From: an uncultured Lachnospiraceae bacterium
Lineage (GTDB): Bacteria > Bacillota > Clostridia > Lachnospirales > Lachnospiraceae
Assembly: GCA_902476265.1 (NCBI GenBank)
Contig: CABSCP010000051.1
Coordinates: 1 to 28,547, forward strand
DNA: 28,547 nucleotides
Reading direction: 5' to 3'
Positions 6,696-13,090 of this stretch are shown one piece after another. Below the pieces are notes generated by a model. The model made no database searches, was not told the origin of the DNA, and worked only from the letters and a program-made list of their open reading frames with translations. Position 1 is the first letter of the stretch. The number at the start of each line of letters is the position of its first letter. A program made the position numbers and the translations under genes.

Positions 6696-7091
6696 TTATC
6701 TCTTGCTGAACTGAGGTGCACGACGTGCTGCTTTGAGACCGTATTTCTTTCTTTCTTTCATACGAGGGTCACGTGTCAGATAGCCTGCCTTTTTCAGAAC
6801 GGGTCTGAAATCAGCGTCAGCCTGCAGCAGCGCTCTTGCGATGCCGTGACGGATTGCGCCTGCCTGGCCTGTGTAGCCGCCGCCCTTAACGTTTACTAAA
6901 ACGTCGAATTTGTCAGCTGTATCGGTAGCTGTCAGGGGCTGACGAACGATCACCTTCAGGGTTTCCAGGCCAAAGTACTCGTCAATGCTTCTTTTATTGA
7001 TTGTAACGTTGCCATTGCCGGGTACGAGGTACACTCTGGCGATGGAGCTTTTTCTTCTTCCTGTTCCGTAATATCTTGCTGTATTAGCCAT
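6696..7091 (-). CDS. rpsI: 30S ribosomal protein S9
   Basis: A 131-residue protein with the S9 core YYGTGRRKSSIARVYLVPG, the GGGYTGQAGAIRHGIARAL segment and the conserved basic tail ending FSKR. That tail reaches the decoding site and contacts P-site tRNA. The ATG at 7091 has GGAGG 10 nt upstream; an ATG three codons earlier would be almost on top of the binding site. It is cotranscribed with rplM, 31 nt upstream. The 3' end is intact, although a mobile element begins within about 100 nt, as is usual when an ICE uses the gene's 3' end as its attachment site. Confidence 0.97.
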   Translation of the reverse strand: MANTARYYGTGRRKSSIARVYLVPGNGNVTINKRSIDEYFGLETLKVIVRQPLTATDTADKFDVLVNVKGGGYTGQAGAIRHGIARALLQADADFRPVLKKAGYLTRDPRMKERKKYGLKAARRAPQFSKR

Positions 7092-7122
7092 TTCTTTCAT
7101 TCCTCCTTCTCGATTCCTTTAG

Positions 7123-7551
7123 TTAAAATGTCAGCACTTCAGGTTTCTGAGCCTCATGCTTGTGATCAGGGCCAGCGTATACATGAAGTTTTGTGAACAT
7201 CTGTCTTCCTAAAGGTCCCTTGGGAAGCATGCCTTTTACTGCAAGTTCGATAACCTGTTCAGGCTTCTTATCCAGCTTTTCTCTCAATGTGGTCTCTTTC
7301 ATGCCGCCCACATAATCGGAATGATGGTAGTAAACCTTCTGATCCATCTTCTTACCTGTTACTTTGATCTTCTCTGCGTTTACAACGATTACATAATCGC
7401 CTGTATCAACATGAGGTGTGAACTCAGGTTTGTTCTTTCCTCTCAAAACTTTGGCAACTTCGGATGCCAGGCGGCCCAGTGTCTGGCCTTCTGCATCTAC
7501 AACGTACCATTTTCTATCAATTTTAGCCGGATTAGCCATAAATGTTTTCAT
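7123..7551 (-). CDS. rplM: 50S ribosomal protein L13
   Basis: A 142-residue protein with MKTFMANPAKIDRKWYVVDA, GRLASEVAKVLRGK, the conserved AVKGMLPKGPLGR loop and the C-terminal KLHVYAG. It is an early assembly protein of the 50S subunit. The start at 7551 has GGAGG 6 nt upstream; the longer frame to 7620 lies in the mRNA leader. It pairs with rpsI in the usual order and is driven by its own promoter at 7721-7749, with a long leader that may be autoregulatory. Confidence 0.98.
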   Translation of the reverse strand: MKTFMANPAKIDRKWYVVDAEGQTLGRLASEVAKVLRGKNKPEFTPHVDTGDYVIVVNAEKIKVTGKKMDQKVYYHHSDYVGGMKETTLREKLDKKPEQVIELAVKGMLPKGPLGRQMFTKLHVYAGPDHKHEAQKPEVLTF

Positions 7552-7714
7552 AGTGTACCTCCATACAGATTCTAGGTCAATGTCTGCGTGCGTGTCCGAA
7601 CCGGGAATTGAACGGATCACTGTTTATAACGAATGCACCCCGCACAAGGCGGAAACACACATTTTCAAAAATATTTCTCCGGGGCAGGTGAAACATTTTT
7701 TTACATCGTCACAT
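7552..7714 (-). promoter_or_regulatory. Long 5' leader of rplM, possible L13-type autoregulatory RNA
   Basis: About 160 nt separate the predicted start of transcription (about 7714) from the rplM ATG. L13 leaders upstream of rplM-rpsI are known in Firmicutes. This stretch is free of genes and GC-rich in its middle, with a short TCCG/CGGA hairpin near 7595-7616. I could not match it to the published consensus by eye. Confidence 0.4.
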
Positions 7715-7720
7715 TGAGTA

Positions 7721-7749
7721 ATTATATTATACGCATCCACGCGTGTCAA
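7721..7749 (-). promoter_or_regulatory. Promoter of rplM-rpsI
   Basis: On the minus strand TTGACA (7749-7744), a 17-bp spacer and TATAAT (7726-7721): a full sigma-A consensus. It lies between the truA stop (7805) and rplM, so rplM-rpsI can be expressed independently of truA. Confidence 0.92.
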
Positions 7750-7804
7750 TCACTTTTTATCGAAAAAACTAAATTTTTCCTGCCATTCCGGCGGATTTCC
7801 CCGT

Positions 7805-8566
7805 TCACAGAAATTCGTACGCTGCAAGGGTCAGTCCCCTGGCGGGCGCGGTGGGTCCTGCGGCGCTTCTGTCACAGGCCAAAAGGATTTCCGCTACCTT
7901 TTCGGGGGGATATTTTCGATTTCCCACTTCCATCAGCGTCCCGGCGATGATGCGCACCATATTGTAAAGAAATCCGGTGCCCGACACCCGGATAATGATC
8001 CGGTTTTCCTTTTTTTCCACCGTCAGGTTCGTGATCCTCCGCACTGTACTCTCCGCCTGGGTATGAATGCTGCAGAAACTCTTAAAATCATGTTCTCCCA
8101 CCAGATACCGGGCAGCCTGCCGCATCTTGTCCACGTCCAGCGGCAGATATGTAAAATGGGAATAGAGCCGTTCCAGCGGATTGGGAAATTCTTCGTTCAA
8201 AATACGATATTCGTAAGTTTTTACGCTGGCGCATTTCCGGGGATGCCAGTGTAAATCCACTTCTTTGGAGAGGCGGACCCGGATATCTTCCGGCAGTCGC
8301 TGGTTTAAGGCGTAGGAAAATTTTTCCGCGGGCATCCGCATGGACGTATCAAACACCGCGTAATTGCACAGCGCATGGACGCCCGCATCCGTACGGCTGG
8401 CGCCGGACACATAAATTTCCTCCCCGGTCAGCGACAAAAGCGCCCGGTTTAACTCTTCCTCTATGGTGTGTCCGTTATTCTGGATCTGCCAGCCGTTATA
8501 ATTTGTCCCGTCATAGGCCACCACCAGACAGATCCTGCGCAGTAGGACCTTTTCCTGTTGCATCAT
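7805..8566 (-). CDS. truA: tRNA pseudouridine(38-40) synthase TruA
   Basis: A 253-residue enzyme that converts uridines 38-40 in the anticodon arm of tRNAs to pseudouridine. The catalytic aspartate is D60 in the motif SGASRTDAGVHAL. The start region VAYDGTNYNGWQIQ and the C-terminal GTGFLYNMVRIIAGTL are both characteristic, and the length is standard. Its ATG overlaps the ecfT stop by 4 nt (ATGA), so it is coupled to the ECF transporter operon. This ecfA1-ecfA2-ecfT-truA order is ancestral in Firmicutes. Confidence 0.97.
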   Translation of the reverse strand: MMQQEKVLLRRICLVVAYDGTNYNGWQIQNNGHTIEEELNRALLSLTGEEIYVSGASRTDAGVHALCNYAVFDTSMRMPAEKFSYALNQRLPEDIRVRLSKEVDLHWHPRKCASVKTYEYRILNEEFPNPLERLYSHFTYLPLDVDKMRQAARYLVGEHDFKSFCSIHTQAESTVRRITNLTVEKKENRIIIRVSGTGFLYNMVRIIAGTLMEVGNRKYPPEKVAEILLACDRSAAGPTAPARGLTLAAYEFL

Positions 8567-9369
8567 AAGGGCAGCACCCTCCCGATCACTACCGCTGCCG
8601 TCAGATAGCAGGCCAAAACGGCGTAAGCGATATAATCTCTCTTTCCATAGACCAGAGGTTTCATTTTCGTACGGCCTTCCCCGCCGCGGTAGCAGCGGGC
8701 CTCCATTGCCATAGCCAGGTCATTTGCCCGGCGGAAAGCCGCGATGAACAGCGGCACCAGCAGGGGAACCATCGCTTTTGCCTTCTGAATCAGATTCCCG
8801 CTTTCAAAATCTGCACCCCTGGCAATCTGAGCTTTCATGATTTTATCCGTTTCTTCCATTAAAATAGGAATGAAACGGAGCGCGATGGACATCATCATGG
8901 CCACCTCATGTACCGGCACTTTCAGTTTTTTCAGCGGATTTAACAGGCTTTCCAGACCGTCGGTCAGATGGTTTGGCGTGGTGGTGAGGGTCATCAGGGA
9001 AGAACCGATGATGAGCATGGTCAGCCGGACAGCCATTTTCACCGCCATGGATATCCCTTCTTCCGTAATTTTCAGTTTCCAGAAGGTGACGACAGGCGTT
9101 CCCGGCGTTAAAAACAAATTGAATACCACGGCAAACAGCATCAGGAACAAAATAGCCTTCATGCCTTTTACCATGAATTTAAAAGGCACTTTGGAAAGCC
9201 TGATGCACACCGTCAGGAATGCTGCCGCCAGCAGGTAGCCCCAAAGATTATCCACCACAAAAAGAGAAATGATGAAAGCCAGCGTCGCCACCAGCTTCAC
9301 CCTGCAGTCCATCCGGTGCAGAATGGAATCCGTCTGATAATATTGTCCCAGTGTAATATCTCTTAACAT
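8563..9369 (-). CDS. ecfT: ECF transporter transmembrane subunit EcfT
   Basis: A 268-residue membrane protein that couples the ATPases to interchangeable substrate-binding S components for vitamin and metal uptake. Several hydrophobic segments are seen (about residues 29-48, 68-85 and 110-130, plus one near the C-terminus). The two coupling-helix motifs with Ala-Arg are present: ARGADFESG and MEARCYRGGEGRT. The gene overlaps ecfA2 by 7 nt and truA by 4 nt. No S-component gene is in the window, which fits a group II system whose S components lie elsewhere. Confidence 0.95.
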   Translation of the reverse strand: MLRDITLGQYYQTDSILHRMDCRVKLVATLAFIISLFVVDNLWGYLLAAAFLTVCIRLSKVPFKFMVKGMKAILFLMLFAVVFNLFLTPGTPVVTFWKLKITEEGISMAVKMAVRLTMLIIGSSLMTLTTTPNHLTDGLESLLNPLKKLKVPVHEVAMMMSIALRFIPILMEETDKIMKAQIARGADFESGNLIQKAKAMVPLLVPLFIAAFRRANDLAMAMEARCYRGGEGRTKMKPLVYGKRDYIAYAVLACYLTAAVVIGRVLPL

Positions 9370-10223
9370 TTGCCGTCTTTCCTCATCGCCTTCAAAATCG
9401 TATCCCTGGCTTCCCCAATCGTGGTGGCCCTGATATCCACGTCAAAGCCCTCTTCTTTCAACCTGTGCAGGATGTAAGTCACCCGGGGCGCCGCCAGGCC
9501 CACTTCTTCCAGCTCTTTCACATGCTGGAACACTTCTCTGGGCAGATCATCATATAAAATGCGCCCTTTATTCATCACAATGATCCGCTCCACATAGTTG
9601 GCCACGTCTTCCATGCTGTGGGATACCAAAACTACGCTGATCCCCGTTTCCTTCTTCAGATGGGCAATCTGCCCCAGTATTTCATCCCGTCCCCGGGGAT
9701 CCAGCCCTGCCGTAGGCTCGTCCAGCACTAAAATTCTGGGTTCCATCGCCAGCACGCCGGCAATGGCAACCCGCCGTTTTTGTCCACCGGAAAGCTCAAA
9801 GGGAGACTGGCTGTAAAATTCCTCAGGAAATCCCACCAGCTCCAGCGCCCGCCTGGCTCTGGCCTCCACTTCCTGTGCAGAAAGCCCCAGGTTTTTCGGG
9901 CCAAAGCATACGTCCGAAAAAACATCCACTTCAAACAGCTGATGTTCCGGATACTGGAATACCAGTCCTACATTGCTGCGCAGCTCTTTTTTGGGGAAAT
10001 CCTTTTCCCAAATGTTCCTCCCATTGTAAGTAATGGTCCCTTCCGTCGGCGCGATCAGCCCGTTTAAATGCTGCACCAGCGTGGATTTTCCCGAACCGGT
10101 ATGGCCGATCAGGCCGATGAACTGTCCGTCCGGAATCTCCAGGCAGATATCATCCAGCGCCCGCACTGCCAGATTGGTGTCCGCGCCGTATATATAACTC
10201 ACATGATCCAGTTTCAGTGACAT
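9363..10223 (-). CDS. ecfA2: ECF transporter ATPase EcfA2
   Basis: A 286-residue ABC ATPase. Walker A GHTGSGKST is at 40-48, Q-loop Q90, signature LSGGQ at 144-148, Walker B ILVLDEP ending at E169, followed by TAGLDP and the switch histidine in LVSHSMEDV. It pairs with EcfA1 under EcfT. The ATG at 10223 (MSLKLDHVSY) has GGAG 6 nt upstream and gives the usual length. The frame stays open to 10328, and alternative ATGs at 10229 and 10235 cannot be excluded. Unlike most relatives it is separated from ecfA1 by 150 nt. Confidence 0.96.
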   Translation of the reverse strand: MSLKLDHVSYIYGADTNLAVRALDDICLEIPDGQFIGLIGHTGSGKSTLVQHLNGLIAPTEGTITYNGRNIWEKDFPKKELRSNVGLVFQYPEHQLFEVDVFSDVCFGPKNLGLSAQEVEARARRALELVGFPEEFYSQSPFELSGGQKRRVAIAGVLAMEPRILVLDEPTAGLDPRGRDEILGQIAHLKKETGISVVLVSHSMEDVANYVERIIVMNKGRILYDDLPREVFQHVKELEEVGLAAPRVTYILHRLKEEGFDVDIRATTIGEARDTILKAMRKDGKC

Positions 10224-10259
10224 TTTCATCTCCATTCCGGAGCGCCCTTTGCGAAGAAA

Positions 10260-10299
10260 TGCGCACTGAAAAGCCGCGAAAGCGATTTTCGGTGTCGCA
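10260..10299. other. Hairpin in the ecfA1-ecfA2 spacer
   Basis: A 40-nt element folds as TGCG/CGCA, then ACTGAAAA/TTTTCGGT, then CGC-GAAA-GCG with a GNRA loop when read on the plus strand. On the minus-strand mRNA one pair becomes an A-C mismatch. No U tract follows. It may tune the ATPase ratio or be an RNase site; the rest of the 150-nt spacer shows nothing I can name. Confidence 0.45.
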
Positions 10300-10373
10300 T
10301 AAAAACAGGTTTGTGACGCTCCGCACAAATTGCGGTATGAATGATTCGTTTCATCCGTCCGTTTTCCGTTTTG

Positions 10374-11234
10374 TCATGCTTTCTTCTGAAGCTTTTTCAG
10401 TTCCTGTGTCAGCTCCTCTGCAGTCAGAATCCCGTCCGGCAGCGGCAGGCCGCTTTTTTGCAGCTCATATGCCAGCAGCGTTACCTGAGGAACGTCCAGA
10501 CGCAGCTGTTTTAACCGTTCCACCTGGGAAAACACTTCCCTTGGAGTCCCCTGCAGCACAACTTTCCCTTCGTCCATGACAAAAACCGTATCTGCAAAAA
10601 TAACTTCTTCCATATAATGGGTGATCAGAAGGATAGTGACTCCTTCCACATCATTCAGCGCCCTGGCCGCCCGGATGACTTCTTTGCGGCCGTTGGGATC
10701 CAGCATGGCCGTGGGCTCGTCCAGCACAATGCACTTTGGATGCATGGCAAGCACGCCTGCGATGGAAACCCGCTGCTTCTGGCCCCCGGAAAGTTTGTTG
10801 GGGGAATGCTTGCGATAGGCATACATCCCAACCGCCTTGAGGCTTTCCTCCACCCGTTCCCAGATCTCTTTGGTGGGCACTCCCATATTTTCCGGACCAA
10901 ACCCCACATCCTCTTCCACAACCTGGCCAATGATCTGATTGTCCGGGTTCTGGAACACCATGCCCGCACTCTGGCGCACATCCCACACATTTTCTTCCTG
11001 TGCCGTGTCCTTTCCGTCCACAATCACCGTGCCCTCGGAAGGCAGCAGCAGGGCGTTGATATGCTTTGCAAGAGTAGATTTTCCGGAGCCGTTATGGCCC
11101 AGGATGGCGATAAACTGCCCCGGCTTCACCGAAAGGGTCACATCGCTCACCGCCCTGGTGGTGCCTTCCACATTTCCTTCTTCATCATGTCTGATATAAT
11201 CATAGCTCAAATGGCTCGCTTCTATAATATTCAT
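10374..11234 (-). CDS. ecfA1: ECF transporter ATPase EcfA1
   Basis: A 286-residue ABC ATPase, first gene of the ECF operon. Walker A GHNGSGKST is at 46-54, followed by the Q-loop VFQNPDNQIIG, signature LSGGQKQRV, Walker B CIVLDEP and the switch His in LLITHYMEEV. The family-typical opening MNIIEASHLSYDYIR supports the start at 11234; the ATGs at 11249 and 11246 sit on or too near the only AGG-like sequence. It forms the heterodimer with EcfA2 and powers uptake through EcfT. A promoter lies at 11327-11355. Confidence 0.96.
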   Translation of the reverse strand: MNIIEASHLSYDYIRHDEEGNVEGTTRAVSDVTLSVKPGQFIAILGHNGSGKSTLAKHINALLLPSEGTVIVDGKDTAQEENVWDVRQSAGMVFQNPDNQIIGQVVEEDVGFGPENMGVPTKEIWERVEESLKAVGMYAYRKHSPNKLSGGQKQRVSIAGVLAMHPKCIVLDEPTAMLDPNGRKEVIRAARALNDVEGVTILLITHYMEEVIFADTVFVMDEGKVVLQGTPREVFSQVERLKQLRLDVPQVTLLAYELQKSGLPLPDGILTAEELTQELKKLQKKA

Positions 11235-11326
11235 ATGACTTCCCATCATCCGCCTGCTTTTGAGACGGCGCTCTTTTCCTAAGTCCCCGCCGATCCGGCA
11301 GAAACCCTTTTTTTGTCCTGTGTTCC

Positions 11327-11355
11327 ATTTTATCAGTCAATCCGCCCTATGGCAA
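11327..11355 (-). promoter_or_regulatory. Promoter of the ecfA1-ecfA2-ecfT-truA operon
   Basis: On the minus strand TTGCCA (11355-11350), a 17-bp spacer and TAAAAT (11332-11327), 5/6 matches each. It is divergent from the MATE promoter. The rest of the roughly 375-nt gap (11235-11609) holds no gene I can support. Confidence 0.75.
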
Positions 11356-11497
11356 GTGCCACTATGCCGGAATTGTAAACCGATGCGGGGATTTTCGCAG
11401 CGAACCCGCTCAGTGCTGTCCCGGTTTTGGAAGCATCATATCCGTATGAAAAAGCAACTTTCTTTCTTTTTTGCGGGTGAACCTAAAATTTTCCCCA

Positions 11498-11526
11498 TTG
11501 TAAGTGCAGCGCGCCTACTGTATAAT
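11498..11526 (+). promoter_or_regulatory. Promoter of the MATE exporter gene
   Basis: TTGTAA at 11498-11503 and a perfect TATAAT at 11521-11526, spaced 17 bp. The transcript would have a leader of about 75 nt before the ATG at 11610. Confidence 0.75.
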
Positions 11527-11609
11527 CATATCTGCATAAAGATACTATTCCGCAATCGTGTTTATTTTATGGCATTTAAAAAAAATTGGAATCAGGCAGG
11601 GGACGAAAG

Positions 11610-12986
11610 ATGAAGAAAAAAGCAAATGATTTTGGGAACGATCCGGTTCCGGTACTGGTATTAAAAATTTCCATTCCTTTTATGTTCGCCCAGTTTGTAA
11701 ACGTGCTTTACAGCATTGTGGACCGCATTTTTATCGGCAATATTCCCGTCATCGGGGATGTCTCTCTGGCGGGCGCCGGCGTATGCGCGCCCATCATCAC
11801 TCTGCTGTCCTCCTTTGCAACTCTGATCGGCATCGGCGGCTCTGTTTTGTTTTCCATGAGGCTGGGCGCCGACGATAAAAATCGGGCAAAAACGATCCTG
11901 GCAAACAGCTTTTCCATGTTGTTGATCTTTTCAGCGGTCTTAACCGTTTTGTTTCTCCTGACGAAAGGACAGCTGCTGCGTTGGTTCGGGGCCAGCGAAA
12001 CCACTTTCCCCTATGCGAACACTTATCTCACCATTTATACGCTGGGCACCTTTTTTGCCCTGCTTTCCATGGGAATGAACTATTTTATCACAGCCCAGGG
12101 ATTCCCCATGCTGGGGATGGCCACCACTCTGATCGGCGCGGTTGTGAATATCATCCTGGACCCGCTGTTCATTTTTACCTTCCATATGGATATTGCGGGG
12201 GCCGCTCTGGCTACTGTTCTGGCCCAGTGCTCCTCCTGTATTTTTGTCCTTTTGACTTTAAGAAAGAAAAAGATGCCCGTTCCGCTGACTCTGGCCAGAC
12301 CGGAAAAGCATCTCTCCCTGCGGATTCTGAAGATGGGATTTTCCCCTTTTCTCATCCTGGCCACGGACAGTATTGTCATCATCGCTTTAAATGCAGTGCT
12401 CCAATATCACGGTGGACCGGAATACGGGGATACGCTGATCACCTGCGCCACCATCGTGCAGAGTTACATGCTGCTGATCACCTCCCCTATGCTGGGCATC
12501 ACCGGCGGCTCCCAGCCTCTGATCAGCTACAACTACGGCGCCAACAAGGCGGACCGCATCCGCAAAATTATTTTTTGTGTGCTGGCCCTGTGCGTCTGCT
12601 TCACCACCTTTATGTTTGTGATATCCAGAGTGGTTCCCCAGTATTTCGTAGGGATCTTCACCTCAAATCCGGAATACATGGAGCTGTCCATCTGGGGGAT
12701 CCGGGCCTTCACGCTGGCGATCATCCCACTGAGCTTCCAGTACGTTTTTGTGGATGCGCTGACCGCCCTGAGCATGACCCGGCTTTCCCTGTTTTTGTCC
12801 CTGTTCCGGAAAGGAAATTATTTTTTGGCAACCTGCCTGATCCCGCTGTTTTTTGCCGCTAAATCGGCGTTTTACGCGGAGCCCATCGCAGATACCATCG
12901 CCTTTTTTTCTTCCAGTATTGCCTTCTTCTTCATCTATAAAAAATTCCTGAAGGGCGAAGGTAAGTTGACACAGATGAATTTCTGA
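11610..12986 (+). CDS. MATE-family efflux transporter (MepA-like)
   Basis: A 458-residue polytopic membrane protein with about 12 hydrophobic segments. The opening (FGNDPVPVLVLKISIPFMFAQFVNVLYSIVDRIFIG in the family, only part quoted: VLKISIPFMFAQF) and SAGA-like loop VSLAGAGVCAPIITLLSS are typical of the MATE superfamily. The repeat half shows ITGGSQPLISYNYGANKADR. Such proteins export drugs or cationic compounds with H+ or Na+; the substrate cannot be predicted. The ATG at 11610 has AGGGGA 6 nt upstream; a TTG at 11586 is a less likely start. It is the only plus-strand gene in the window and is convergent with the GH85 gene. Confidence 0.92.
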   Translation: MKKKANDFGNDPVPVLVLKISIPFMFAQFVNVLYSIVDRIFIGNIPVIGDVSLAGAGVCAPIITLLSSFATLIGIGGSVLFSMRLGADDKNRAKTILANSFSMLLIFSAVLTVLFLLTKGQLLRWFGASETTFPYANTYLTIYTLGTFFALLSMGMNYFITAQGFPMLGMATTLIGAVVNIILDPLFIFTFHMDIAGAALATVLAQCSSCIFVLLTLRKKKMPVPLTLARPEKHLSLRILKMGFSPFLILATDSIVIIALNAVLQYHGGPEYGDTLITCATIVQSYMLLITSPMLGITGGSQPLISYNYGANKADRIRKIIFCVLALCVCFTTFMFVISRVVPQYFVGIFTSNPEYMELSIWGIRAFTLAIIPLSFQYVFVDALTALSMTRLSLFLSLFRKGNYFLATCLIPLFFAAKSAFYAEPIADTIAFFSSSIAFFFIYKKFLKGEGKLTQMNF

Positions 12987-13037
12987 TTGCCAGCAAACTT
13001 CAGCTTTAACCGGATAAAAATGAAATCTGACGCAGAT

Positions 13038-13077
13038 AAAAAATCTCAGGGCGCTGCAACAGCATCCTGAGATTTTT
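13038..13077. terminator. Bidirectional terminator between the MATE and GH85 genes
   Basis: AAAAATCTCAGG (13039-13050) pairs with CCTGAGATTTTT (13066-13077) around a 15-nt loop. An A run on one side and a T run on the other serve both converging genes. Confidence 0.9.
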
Positions 13078-13090
13078 TGTAGACTCCATT

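Noticed and set aside
7590..7620. tRNA-like T-loop (GTTCAATTC on the minus strand) in the rplM leader
   Set aside because: The flanking bases do not pair as a T-stem and no D-arm, anticodon arm or acceptor stem can be built.
10617..11282. 221-codon plus-strand frame antisense to ecfA1
   Set aside because: A shadow of the ABC ATPase gene: no motif and no ribosome binding site, and both ATPase signature motifs are on the other strand.
11981..12862. 293-codon plus-strand frame overlapping the MATE gene
   Set aside because: Its product is His/Pro/Arg-rich with no hydrophobic pattern or motif, while the other frame is a clear MATE protein.
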